Shown piece by piece: positions 52,238 to 61,256 of a stretch of 64,000 nt of DNA (position 1 is its first letter; each line of letters opens with the position of its first letter). The translations under genes were made by a program, and so were the position numbers. Below the pieces are notes generated by a model. It made no database searches, was not told where the DNA came from, and saw nothing but the letters and a program-made list of their open reading frames with translations. Source of the stretch: Olleya aquimaris (GTDB lineage: Bacteria; Bacteroidota; Bacteroidia; Flavobacteriales; Flavobacteriaceae); NCBI RefSeq assembly GCF_003259525.1, contig NZ_QLLO01000005.1:186001-250000 (forward strand), in the 5' to 3' direction.

Positions 52238-54595
52238 ATGAAAGCTAAACTTTTGCTATTAAGTTTTTTGTTCATTTCAATAACAGTAATTTCTCAGAAT
52301 AAAAAGCTTCAACAATTAGATCGGTCTCAAATAGAAACTTCTATTTTAATTCCTACCTCTACAATTTTTAATATTGAAGACTTTCAAGATAATACCAACA
52401 GTGTTTATTCTTTTAAACAAGCCTATAAACTATTAGGTCAAAACGATTTTAAAAACAGATTAAACAACCCTATTACTATTGATGCCAAAGCAGCTATAAA
52501 TCATCAAGTCATTCCTATTGCAATATTGCATGCAGACTATCAAACTATTGTTCCAGAAGCGTTTACAGATGGTCGATTAAGTTTAGATGACAATCAAAAC
52601 CTAATTAATGTTACTGGCTCAAATTCTGTATACAGAAAAAATACCATCTCTATTAGCGCACCATTAATTGCAAATCATAAAGGGTTAACTAATCAATTTA
52701 TTATTAAAGAGCGCGACATATATAATACTACAAATCAGGTCATTTCTAAAATTGAAATAGATTTTGATGACACTCTTGGATTTAGAGCAGTAAACATCAA
52801 TACACCAATTACTGTGACTTATACCAAAGCTGGAAACAAAGTTTTAAAATCTAGAATAACATTGTCTAATCAAGAAGTTTTTAAAAGTAAGTCAACACTA
52901 AATATAAATTATTCTGCAGAAGATTTAAACGCTAATTTTAACAGAGCTGTATTGACGTTTAACTCTACTATCGCACCAAATTTAACACCTTACGGAGTTG
53001 CCAACGATATTGGAACAGGAGAATATGATGTCTTTTTAAGTAGCGATAACATATTAGATAAACCCATTTTTGTGATAGATGGTTTTGATCCTGGAGACAC
53101 CAGAGATGTTTTAAGTATTTACAACTTATTAAATTTTGAGGATAACGGAACCCTCTTAAATCTTGGTGACCAAATGAGAACAGAAGGTTTTGATATTGTA
53201 GTTTTAAACTTTCCTGTGTACACTAGAGCTTCAGACAATGTTGTTGTAGATGGAGGTGCAGATTTTATTGAACGTAACGCCATGCTATTAGTAGAATTAA
53301 TTAATTTAATTAACGCTCAAAAAATAGGTACAGAACAGAATGTAATTATTGGACCTAGTATGGGTGGATTAATCTCTAGGTATGCGTTAAATTATATGGA
53401 AAATCAAAACATAGATCATGACACACGCTTGTGGATTAGTTTTGACTCGCCACACCAAGGTGCTAACGTACCTATTGGGTTCCAGCATTTATTTAATTAC
53501 ATGGCATTTGGATTGGATTTAGGCGGATTAGGTGGAGACCAAAGTATTGTAGCTGTGCAACCCTTAATTAATGATTTTTTAAAATCTGCAGCAGCTAGAC
53601 AAATGCTAACCGATCAGTTTGAGCCTCATTTAGCCAGTGGTAGTAACGTCGATTTTGATTCTGCACTAACCTTACCTATTGCACATCCTTATCACAATTT
53701 ATTTTTTAGCGGTTTAAATGGTTTGACTACTTCTGGATTTCCAGAAAATGTAAGAAAGGTAAGCATGATTAATGGTAGTGGAATTAACGCCAGATACCCT
53801 GATAAACTTAACAATCCGGTTTTACCAAACAGACAAATACTTGATGTGACTATACCAGATGTGGCATTTCAGACAGATGCAACATTTAGATCTAGATTTA
53901 CTCCTTATGCTGGAAACACCAATCAAATTAGCTATTTATTTATTGACGCTCCGTTTATTTGTTTTTGTGATTTAACTGCTAGTGCCAACGGAGAAGCATT
54001 TAGCTATACAGATGGTATTGATGCTGCTTCTGGTGGTTTATTTGATCTTGGAGCATTATCTGGTGGCTTTGGAACAGACCCACTTATTAATACCTTTTTT
54101 AACGCTCTACAAATAGACTATTTTAACTTTATACCAAGTGTAAGCAGTATGGCGTTAGAGATTACTAATAATGAAGTAGATTGGTTTCATACACCTACAA
54201 ACGTAATGACTGCAAGAGCTGTAAATGATTTAACACCCTTTGACAATTGGTATATGCCAGATGCTAACCAATCACATGTGACATTAACACCTCAAAATGT
54301 TGCTTTTGCCATTAGCGAAATTATGCCTACTACATTAAGTACTAATACTATTGAAAGTAACTCCATAAGTATTATTAAAAATCCTGTTAAAAACTACATT
54401 GCAATTAGTAGTGACGTCACTATAAGTGATGCTTCATTAAAAATAACTGATATTACAGGAAAGTTAATTTATAACGTTACAACCACTTTAGATAACAACA
54501 CACAAGTCCCAATACAGCTAGCAAGTGGATTATATGTTTTATCTATTGAAGATACTAACAATACACTATCACAATTTAAAATTGTAGTCGAATAG
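52238..54595 (+). CDS. T9SS-sorted lipase/esterase-like protein
   Basis: 785 residues. A signal peptide (to about VISQN, residue 21), an N-terminal beta-rich region, a serine hydrolase core with IIGPSMGGLISRYAL (nucleophile Ser374) and FDSPHQGANVP, as in PGAP1-like lipases, and a C-terminal T9SS type A sorting domain (about 705-785: SISIIKNPVKNYIAI, then LASGLYVLSIE). It is probably secreted to the cell surface by T9SS. Substrate unknown. Convergent with gldC at 2 bases. Confidence 0.88.
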   Translation: MKAKLLLLSFLFISITVISQNKKLQQLDRSQIETSILIPTSTIFNIEDFQDNTNSVYSFKQAYKLLGQNDFKNRLNNPITIDAKAAINHQVIPIAILHADYQTIVPEAFTDGRLSLDDNQNLINVTGSNSVYRKNTISISAPLIANHKGLTNQFIIKERDIYNTTNQVISKIEIDFDDTLGFRAVNINTPITVTYTKAGNKVLKSRITLSNQEVFKSKSTLNINYSAEDLNANFNRAVLTFNSTIAPNLTPYGVANDIGTGEYDVFLSSDNILDKPIFVIDGFDPGDTRDVLSIYNLLNFEDNGTLLNLGDQMRTEGFDIVVLNFPVYTRASDNVVVDGGADFIERNAMLLVELINLINAQKIGTEQNVIIGPSMGGLISRYALNYMENQNIDHDTRLWISFDSPHQGANVPIGFQHLFNYMAFGLDLGGLGGDQSIVAVQPLINDFLKSAAARQMLTDQFEPHLASGSNVDFDSALTLPIAHPYHNLFFSGLNGLTTSGFPENVRKVSMINGSGINARYPDKLNNPVLPNRQILDVTIPDVAFQTDATFRSRFTPYAGNTNQISYLFIDAPFICFCDLTASANGEAFSYTDGIDAASGGLFDLGALSGGFGTDPLINTFFNALQIDYFNFIPSVSSMALEITNNEVDWFHTPTNVMTARAVNDLTPFDNWYMPDANQSHVTLTPQNVAFAISEIMPTTLSTNTIESNSISIIKNPVKNYIAISSDVTISDASLKITDITGKLIYNVTTTLDNNTQVPIQLASGLYVLSIEDTNNTLSQFKIVVE

Positions 54596-54597
54596 AA

Positions 54598-54930
54598 TTA
54601 TTTTTTTAACTCTAATTTTTCTGCAAAATAATCGCAAAAATCTTTCATTGTTGCAGTCATTTTTTCGTCTTGAGTAGCTCTGTTAAAGGTATTACTCATA
54701 GCTACTAAAGTTTGATGAAAAAAGACTTTCATCTCATCTACAGGCATGTCTTTGGTCCACAAATCTATACGTAAAGATTCTTGAGCTGCACTATCCCAAA
54801 CAGACAACATCATAGCTTTTGCTTCTGCATTTTCAATGCCACCATCTTGAGCTGTCCAGTTTAGTTTTTCGGGCACTCGGTTTTCGTCTAGTTCTACTTT
54901 TAGGGTTATTTCTGAAGTAATATTTGCCAT
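54598..54930 (-). CDS. gldC: Gliding motility protein GldC
   Basis: 110 residues, soluble. It matches GldC by SEITLKVELDENRVPEKLNW and AKAMMLSVWDSAAQESLRIDLWTKDMPVDEMK. It is needed for efficient gliding in Flavobacterium, probably stabilising GldB; the exact role is not known. The start overlaps the gldB stop by one base. Confidence 0.93.
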   Translation of the reverse strand: MANITSEITLKVELDENRVPEKLNWTAQDGGIENAEAKAMMLSVWDSAAQESLRIDLWTKDMPVDEMKVFFHQTLVAMSNTFNRATQDEKMTATMKDFCDYFAEKLELKK

Positions 54931-55892
54931 TATTGTCTTGGTTTATATTTAGATTTATTAAAAAGGGTTTGAGTTGGTGTGTTCAAAAGTTCTGTTATAC
55001 TTACATCATTGTTTTTCATGTAGGCTCTAACAATTTGCCAGCCTATAAATTGTCCTATTCGACCTGGAGATTCGTTATCAATTTCTGCTAAATAAAATTT
55101 AGAAAAAGGTGCAGCATTAATAAAACGATTAGGTAGCTTAGAATCTGTACTATACAATAATTCTTTATCTATAAAGTATTTCCAAATTTGTTCTTGATTA
55201 GCATAAGCCCAATCTAGTTGTTCTGGTGTATAACCTATTTTTTGAGCATCTGTTTTAAACGGAATCACTTTATCTTTTATATACAATAGCTTACCAAAAT
55301 AAATCATCTCATCTAGTAGGTTTTTACGTTTGGTATTTAGCACCATTTTTTTTGCATAAGCATCTGCTAAGTCAACCACAATTTGTTCTGGTTTCATATT
55401 AGCAACTATATAGGCTTGTAAACCCTCATAAAAAAAATGGTCATTACCTAAATAAGTGTCTAGTTCTATAATTGCAATAGTGTCTGTAACTATAACTTTA
55501 TTTCTGTAATCTACATCTGATGTGGTTGTAATTACACGAGGTGTTTTAAACGTTGGAAAATAGTATTTTAAATGCTGAAATAGCTGTTTGATTTCTTGAG
55601 TTTCATCTTTTAAATCGGGAAACTTTTTAAGGGTTTCTTCATTAAGTTGAAGTTGTAAAGTATCGTTCATTTTACGTATCCAAAAAGCATCATCATATTG
55701 CTCTGGAAACATAAATGGAAAGGCACTTTTTAGTTGTGGTAAATCGTTTGGCTTAGCTTCCGCGAAAGCGATATCAAAACGTTCTACATCTACATTGATA
55801 TTAATTTTAGCGATTTCTTTTTGGATGGTATTATCGTCTTGACAAGATAACATCAAAAAAAATAGGGATACAATAAAAATAACTAGTCTCAT
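54930..55892 (-). CDS. gldB: Gliding motility lipoprotein GldB
   Basis: 320-residue envelope lipoprotein (lipobox MLSC, Cys17) essential for gliding and T9SS function in Flavobacterium johnsoniae. The GldB pattern is seen in VERFDIAFAEAKP, MFPEQYDDAFW and the C-terminal PGRIGQFIGWQIVRAYM. It contains a copy of the GC-rich 17-mer (55758-55774). Divergent from nadE. Confidence 0.93.
   Translation of the reverse strand: MRLVIFIVSLFFLMLSCQDDNTIQKEIAKININVDVERFDIAFAEAKPNDLPQLKSAFPFMFPEQYDDAFWIRKMNDTLQLQLNEETLKKFPDLKDETQEIKQLFQHLKYYFPTFKTPRVITTTSDVDYRNKVIVTDTIAIIELDTYLGNDHFFYEGLQAYIVANMKPEQIVVDLADAYAKKMVLNTKRKNLLDEMIYFGKLLYIKDKVIPFKTDAQKIGYTPEQLDWAYANQEQIWKYFIDKELLYSTDSKLPNRFINAAPFSKFYLAEIDNESPGRIGQFIGWQIVRAYMKNNDVSITELLNTPTQTLFNKSKYKPRQ
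55758..55774 (+). repeat. Shared 17-mer, copy 2
   Basis: Identical to 19942-19958. In gldB it encodes the Ile-Ala-Phe-Ala-Glu of VERFDIAFAEAK. Confidence 0.5.
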
Positions 55893-55935
55893 AAAAGTTA
55901 AAGTCTCTTAATTTTTATTAATAAAGGGTTTGCTT

Positions 55936-55943
55936 TATTTTTG
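55936..55943 (+). promoter_or_regulatory. Candidate promoter -7 element of nadE
   Basis: TATTTTTG matches TAnnTTTG, 40 bases before the ATG at 55984. T-rich context makes a chance match possible. Confidence 0.35.
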
Positions 55944-55983
55944 TTAGGCAAAGGTACTATTCTTTGTTTTAAATTCTTCGATT

Positions 55984-56772
55984 ATGCAAACAGAAAAAGT
56001 TGTTAAACACATTGTAAATTGGTTAAAAGATTACGCTACTAACGCCAAAGTTAATGGTTTTGTTGTTGGAATATCTGGTGGAATTGATAGTGCAGTTACC
56101 TCGACCCTTTGTGCAGAAACAGGCTTAAAAGTGCTATGTATCGAAATGCCAATTCACCAGCCAGAAAGCCACGTATCTAGAGGCCAAGAGCACATTGCAC
56201 AACTTAAAAAAAGGTACCCAAATGTTGAGGGTATTATTACTGACTTAACACCAGTTTTTGAAGAATTTAAAACCGAAGTATCCTTAGACGGAAAACAAGC
56301 TGTTGTAGACATGGCTTTGGCTAATACACGTGCACGTTTACGTATGACAACCTTGTATTATCATGCAGGATTACTAGGATTATTAGTTGCTGGCACTGGT
56401 AATAAAGTAGAAGATTTTGGTGTAGGTTTTTACACCAAATATGGTGATGGTGGTGTAGATTTAAGTCCTATTGCAGATTTACTTAAAAGCGAAGTGTATA
56501 CTATTGGAGACTATTTAAAAGTACCAGAATCTATTATGAAAGCTGCTCCTAGCGATGGACTTTTTGGAGATGCTAGAAGTGACGAAGACCAAATTGGTGC
56601 GTCTTACCCAGAATTGGAATGGGCAATGAAAATGAATGACCAAGGAAAAACTGAAGCTGATTTTACAGGGAGAGAAAAAGAGGTCTTTAACATTTTTAAA
56701 CGTTACAATACCAATAATTTGCACAAGATGATTCCTATTCCTGTTTGCGAAATCCCTAAAGATTTAATCTAA
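55984..56772 (+). CDS. nadE: NH3-dependent NAD+ synthetase
   Basis: Final step of NAD synthesis: amidates deamido-NAD using ammonia. The PP-loop is SGGIDSAVT near residue 30, with GTGNKVEDFGVGFYTKYGDGG for substrate binding. At 262 residues it has no glutaminase domain, so it uses free ammonia. The order gldC-gldB / nadE is common in Flavobacteriaceae. Confidence 0.95.
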   Translation: MQTEKVVKHIVNWLKDYATNAKVNGFVVGISGGIDSAVTSTLCAETGLKVLCIEMPIHQPESHVSRGQEHIAQLKKRYPNVEGIITDLTPVFEEFKTEVSLDGKQAVVDMALANTRARLRMTTLYYHAGLLGLLVAGTGNKVEDFGVGFYTKYGDGGVDLSPIADLLKSEVYTIGDYLKVPESIMKAAPSDGLFGDARSDEDQIGASYPELEWAMKMNDQGKTEADFTGREKEVFNIFKRYNTNNLHKMIPIPVCEIPKDLI

Positions 56773-56787
56773 ATTATAGATATATCA

Positions 56788-56795
56788 TAATTTTG
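56788..56795 (+). promoter_or_regulatory. Candidate promoter -7 element of the response regulator gene
   Basis: TAATTTTG matches TAnnTTTG, 68 bases before the ATG at 56864. A small hairpin (GTGTTTTT / AAAAACAC) lies in the leader at about 56831-56850. Confidence 0.4.
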
Positions 56796-56863
56796 CATAC
56801 CTTTACGTTGCTATTATTATTTCTATAACCTGTGTTTTTTTATAAAAACACCTAAAAAACTTA

Positions 56864-57493
56864 ATGACCATGGTTAAACTAATGGTTGCGGACCAACATC
56901 CTATAGTGACTAAAGGACTAGAGTTGGTTTTTGCAAGTTCCCGAGATTTAAAAGTCGTACAAGCGGTTGCAGATGGCGAGGCGATTTTTGATGCTTTAAA
57001 ACAATTTACTACTAACATTTTACTGTGCGAAATTGATTTACCTAAACTTAATGGTATTAGTGTGTTAAGACGCATGAGAAAAGAATATCCAGATATAAAG
57101 GTTATTATTTATAGTGCACAACAGGAAGAAGTCTATGCTGTTAGTGCTATTAAAGCTGGTGCATCTGGATATGTACATAAATCTACAGATTTACTTACTT
57201 TAAAAGAAGCTATTATGAAAGTACACCTTGGAGGTGTATATATTAGTCCTAGTTTATCCAGAAAAATTGCATTAGACAAAACCTCTGGTAAAAATAATTA
57301 CTATAAAAAATTATCGACTAGAGAAGTAGAAGTGTTAAAGCTTTTATCTAATGGTAAAAGAAATAAAGAAATTGCTGAAGAGCTTCAAATTAACGAAAAA
57401 ACAGTAAGTACTTACAGAGCACGTTTAATGAAAAAGTTAAATGTAACCAACTTAATAGACTTGGTTAACCAAGCTAAAAGTTTAGAGCTATAA
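56864..57493 (+). CDS. NarL/FixJ-type response regulator with altered receiver
   Basis: 209 residues: receiver domain (about 3-120) and a LuxR-type helix-turn-helix (about 145-205: LSTREVEVLKLLSNGKRNKEIAEELQINEKTVSTYRARL). The position of the phospho-accepting Asp is Glu56 (CEIDLPKLNG), and the acidic pair reads Asp10-Gln11. Thr/Ser84 and Lys106 are kept. Phosphorylation in the usual way is therefore unlikely; it may be always active or tuned otherwise. No kinase gene is adjacent. The stop overlaps the dnaG stop by six bases. Confidence 0.92.
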   Translation: MTMVKLMVADQHPIVTKGLELVFASSRDLKVVQAVADGEAIFDALKQFTTNILLCEIDLPKLNGISVLRRMRKEYPDIKVIIYSAQQEEVYAVSAIKAGASGYVHKSTDLLTLKEAIMKVHLGGVYISPSLSRKIALDKTSGKNNYYKKLSTREVEVLKLLSNGKRNKEIAEELQINEKTVSTYRARLMKKLNVTNLIDLVNQAKSLEL

Positions 57494-59446
57494 CGCACGA
57501 TTAAGTTTTCTTGACAACAACATTTTTAAACCAGAATAATCTTTAACCTCTTCTAAGATGTCTTTATTGACTTCTGTTTTATTTTGAAGCGTATTTTGCT
57601 GAAACTGTGTAACTTTTTGATCTATTAAAAAGCAACGTAACGTTAAAATGGTTTCGCTAACTAATTGGGCAACAGTATCTATTTTTGACTTCGGAAAAAT
57701 ATTATTGCGTTCCCAATCTGCCAAAGCATAACGCTCGTCTTCCATTAAAATAGAAGTAATCTCTGAAGCTAAAATTGGATCTATTGTATTTATTAAACTT
57801 TCAATTTTAAAATCAGGGTTTTGGTTTAGTGCATCAATTATTGAATAATAAATAGCTTTAAACTGCGGATTTAAAAATTCCATTTCGTCCTCCTGAAGGT
57901 CTAAAAATATTTTTTCAAAAACTTTAGCTTGTTGGATAACTGGTTCTAACTCAAGTTGCCCTTTATCGTTTTCTTTTAAAACTAAATCTTCAAAATCTTC
58001 AGTTCTATTTCCGTAAAGCAATAAGATTTCTATAATTTTTCGCTCTAATTCATATTGCACATCAACCTTTTTTACTGGTTGTTGATGCTTGATAACATCA
58101 AAAGCTTTTTGACTGGTTTGGGTTTGTTTAGAAGCTTCTACTTGTTCTTTTTTTGTTAATTGTGCTAGTGTAGAAAATAAAACTTCTTCACTAATATCCA
58201 TAATTCTAGCACATTCTTGGATATAAATTTCGGTTTTTATTCTATCCGGAATTTTAGCAATACTATTAACAATATCTCTAATGGTTTCGGCTTTTTTTAT
58301 AGGATCGTTTTTAGCACTTTCATATAACACTGAGGCTTTAAACTGAATAAAATCTTTTGCATTCTGTTCTAAATACAAAGACAATTCTTCTAACGTGTTT
58401 GATTTAGCAAAACTATCAGGATCTTCACCTTCTGGAAACGTACAAACTTTTACATTCATACCTTGTTCCAAGATTAAATCTATACCTCTTAAAGAGGCAC
58501 GCATACCTGCTGCATCACCATCAAAAAGTACAGTAATATTTTTTGTCAAACGGTTAATTAACCTAATTTGATCGCTAGTTAACGCAGTACCAGAACTGGA
58601 CACCACATTTTTAATTCCGGTTTGATAAAACTGAATAACATCTGTATACCCTTCTACCAAATAACAATTATCTTCTTTAGCTATACTTTGTTTAGCATGA
58701 AAAATACCATATAGTACTTTGCTTTTATGGTAGATATCACTTTCTGGGCTGTTTAAATATTTGGCAGCTTTTTTATCGTTAGTCAAGATGCGACCACCAA
58801 AACCTAAAACACGTCCACTCATACTTTGTATAGGAAACATCACACGACCCTTAAAACGGTCAAACTGTTTGTTTTCTTTAACAATAGTTAAACCTGTCTC
58901 TTCTAAAAATTCAAGGTTATAACCTTTTTTTAAAGCGTGGTCTGTAAAGGCGCTCCATTGGTCCAAACTATATCCTAAGCTAAATTTTTTGATAGTCTCT
59001 GTTGTAAAACCTCGCTCTTTAAAATAACTTAGCCCTATAGCTTTACCTGGATCGGTATTATGCAAAGTCTCTTGAAAATATTTACTAGCAAACTCGCTAA
59101 CTAAATATAAACTTTCGCGTTTGTTTTGTTGTTCTTTTTGCTCGTTGGACTGCTCGGTTTCTTCAATTTCAATATTATATTTTTTAGCCAAGTACTTAAT
59201 GGCTTCTGGATAGGTAAAATGTTCGTGCTCCATTAAAAAAGCAACTACATTCCCTCCTTTTCCACTGGAAAAATCTTTCCAAATTTGCTTCACAGGAGAA
59301 ACCATAAAACTTGGCGAACGCTCATCCGAAAAAGGACTTAATCCCTTAAAATTACTTCCTGCCTTTTTAAGTTGTACAAAATCACCAATAACCTCCTCCA
59401 ATCTGGCGGTTTCGTAAACTTGGTCTATGGTAGATTTTGAAATCAA
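57488..59446 (-). CDS. dnaG: DNA primase DnaG
   Basis: Makes RNA primers at the replication fork. Domains: N-terminal CHC2-like region (1-100), TOPRIM core (YLVEGYTDVI and FDGDAAGMRAS, near 260-320) and a C-terminal helicase-binding part. The four zinc ligands of CHC2 are lost: Ser37, Ser40, Asp58 and Ser61 stand where Cys, His, Cys, Cys are expected, while the surrounding fold motif (PSFMVSPVKQIWKDF) is kept. The start is TTG; an in-frame stop lies seven codons upstream and no ATG is available. Confidence 0.95.
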   Translation of the reverse strand: MISKSTIDQVYETARLEEVIGDFVQLKKAGSNFKGLSPFSDERSPSFMVSPVKQIWKDFSSGKGGNVVAFLMEHEHFTYPEAIKYLAKKYNIEIEETEQSNEQKEQQNKRESLYLVSEFASKYFQETLHNTDPGKAIGLSYFKERGFTTETIKKFSLGYSLDQWSAFTDHALKKGYNLEFLEETGLTIVKENKQFDRFKGRVMFPIQSMSGRVLGFGGRILTNDKKAAKYLNSPESDIYHKSKVLYGIFHAKQSIAKEDNCYLVEGYTDVIQFYQTGIKNVVSSSGTALTSDQIRLINRLTKNITVLFDGDAAGMRASLRGIDLILEQGMNVKVCTFPEGEDPDSFAKSNTLEELSLYLEQNAKDFIQFKASVLYESAKNDPIKKAETIRDIVNSIAKIPDRIKTEIYIQECARIMDISEEVLFSTLAQLTKKEQVEASKQTQTSQKAFDVIKHQQPVKKVDVQYELERKIIEILLLYGNRTEDFEDLVLKENDKGQLELEPVIQQAKVFEKIFLDLQEDEMEFLNPQFKAIYYSIIDALNQNPDFKIESLINTIDPILASEITSILMEDERYALADWERNNIFPKSKIDTVAQLVSETILTLRCFLIDQKVTQFQQNTLQNKTEVNKDILEEVKDYSGLKMLLSRKLNRAL

Positions 59447-59588
59447 TGCTATTAATATTGAAGATTAAGATTGTAAAAGTAATATAAAATAATGCCTTTT
59501 TCAATTCTGATAATTTTAGTTTGAAAGTTCTTAAAAAATTAAATGACGTATAAGTATGACTTAAAATGACTTTTATCGCATTTTTACC

Positions 59589-59596
59589 TAATTTTG
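59589..59596 (+). promoter_or_regulatory. Promoter -7 element of the FAD oxidoreductase gene
   Basis: TAATTTTG matches TAnnTTTG and lies only 4 bases before the ATG at 59601, implying a leaderless message, as for the DUF5522 gene. Confidence 0.5.
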
Positions 59597-59600
59597 CGAC

Positions 59601-61157
59601 ATGGTAAAAGACATCCAACTTCGTGTGACTTTAAAAGAAGAAGAAATTCCAGATATTTTATTAAAAAAATCTGCAGAATGGCTGTCTATTTCTCGTGATG
59701 ATATTTCCGGTATTAAAATCTTACGAAAGTCTATTGATGCTAGAAAACCTAAAATTATTTTGAACTATAAGGTTTCGGTTTTTATTAACGAACCTGTTCC
59801 AGAAACTACAGATTACACTTTTAATTATCAAGATGTTTCTAACGCCAAACCCATCCATATTATTGGTTTTGGACCTGCAGGTATGTGGGCAGCGCTGCGA
59901 TGTATTGAGTTAGGATTTAAACCTATTGTATTAGAACGTGGTGCCAATGTTAAAGACAGACGTCGCGATTTAAAAGCTATTAACCAAGACCATTTTGTTA
60001 ATGAAGACTCTAATTATTGTTTTGGTGAAGGTGGTGCTGGAACCTATAGTGACGGAAAATTATATACAAGAAGTCTTAAACGAGGTGATGTAAGACGTAT
60101 TTTTGAAAATTTAGTATTTCATGGTGCAACAGATCAAATATTAGTGGATGCACACCCACATATTGGAACCAATAAATTGCCTAAAGTGGTTCAGAATATA
60201 CGTGAGACAATTTTAAAATATGGTGGCGAAGTTTATTTTAATACAAGAGTCACAGATTTTACTATTAAAAATAAAAAAATTGAAGCCATTCTGCTTCAAA
60301 ATGGTGATGAGTTACCCACAGACAAAGTCATTCTAGCTACAGGACATTCTGCCAGAGATATTTTCTATTTATTAAACCAGAAACACATTGCTATTCAAGC
60401 AAAATCTTTTGCAATGGGTGTAAGAGCAGAACATCCTCAACACATTATAGACAGCATTCAATATCATTGTGAGGGTACAAGACCACAGTTATTACCTGCT
60501 GCATCTTACAGTTTAGTTCAACAAGTTAATGGTAGAGGTGTCTATAGCTTTTGCATGTGTCCAGGTGGATTTATTGTTCCTGCAGCTACAGCAAATGGTG
60601 AAGTTGTAGTTAACGGTATGTCGCCTTCAAGACGAAATAACAAATTCGCAAATTCTGGAATTGTTGTAGAAATTAATGCTGATAAAGATCTGTATAAATA
60701 TGAACAATTTGGTGCTTTAAAAGCTTTAGAATTTCAAAAGGATTTAGAAAAATTAGCCTTTACCTCTGGTGGTCGCAGTCAAACAGCTCCTGCACAACGA
60801 TTAACCGATTTTGTAGAAGGTAAATTGTCTAACAGTTTAAATGACACATCGTATCAGCCAGGTTTAAAAAGTGCTCCATTACATAGTTTATTACCAAAAT
60901 TAATTGGTGGTTCTTTAAGAAAAGGATTTAAAGCTTTTGGAGACAAAATGAAAGGGTATTACACCGAAGAAGCCAATATTGTTGGTGTAGAATCGCGTAC
61001 CTCATCACCTGTAAGTATCCCTAGAAACGACAATTTGGCGCATCCAGAAATTACCAATTTATATCCTTGCGGAGAAGGTGGTGGTTATGCTGGAGGTATT
61101 GTTAGTGCTGCAATGGATGGCGAACGTTGTGCAGAAGCTGCTACTGGAAATTTGTAA
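59601..61157 (+). CDS. FAD-dependent oxidoreductase (COG2509 type)
   Basis: 518 residues. An N-terminal small domain of about 80 residues (QLRVTLKEEEIPDILLKK, LRKSIDARK) precedes an FAD-binding Rossmann fold with GFGPAG at 89-94, then CFGEGGAGTYSDGKLYTR and a late CGEGGGYAGGIVSAAMDG. Widely conserved but of unknown substrate. Soluble, cytoplasmic, single gene. Confidence 0.9.
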   Translation: MVKDIQLRVTLKEEEIPDILLKKSAEWLSISRDDISGIKILRKSIDARKPKIILNYKVSVFINEPVPETTDYTFNYQDVSNAKPIHIIGFGPAGMWAALRCIELGFKPIVLERGANVKDRRRDLKAINQDHFVNEDSNYCFGEGGAGTYSDGKLYTRSLKRGDVRRIFENLVFHGATDQILVDAHPHIGTNKLPKVVQNIRETILKYGGEVYFNTRVTDFTIKNKKIEAILLQNGDELPTDKVILATGHSARDIFYLLNQKHIAIQAKSFAMGVRAEHPQHIIDSIQYHCEGTRPQLLPAASYSLVQQVNGRGVYSFCMCPGGFIVPAATANGEVVVNGMSPSRRNNKFANSGIVVEINADKDLYKYEQFGALKALEFQKDLEKLAFTSGGRSQTAPAQRLTDFVEGKLSNSLNDTSYQPGLKSAPLHSLLPKLIGGSLRKGFKAFGDKMKGYYTEEANIVGVESRTSSPVSIPRNDNLAHPEITNLYPCGEGGGYAGGIVSAAMDGERCAEAATGNL

Positions 61158-61226
61158 ATAGATAACCAATAAGAAAGACCGCTTCATAGTTAGAATCAAG
61201 ACTGCAATTAACTAAAAAAATATCCC

Positions 61227-61234
61227 TATTTTTG
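61227..61234 (+). promoter_or_regulatory. Promoter -7 element of fabD-lspA
   Basis: TATTTTTG matches TAnnTTTG, 22 bases before the fabD ATG. Confidence 0.5.
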
Positions 61235-61256
61235 TCCAACTAAATTAAGATTTTAC

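Noticed and set aside
56831-56850. Hairpin GTGTTTTT/AAAAACAC as terminator of nadE
   Set aside because: All-AT stem base with no T run after it on the plus strand; too weak to call.
59382-59618. 78-codon minus-strand frame over the dnaG start
   Set aside because: Low-complexity frame overlapping the TTG start of dnaG and the oxidoreductase promoter.
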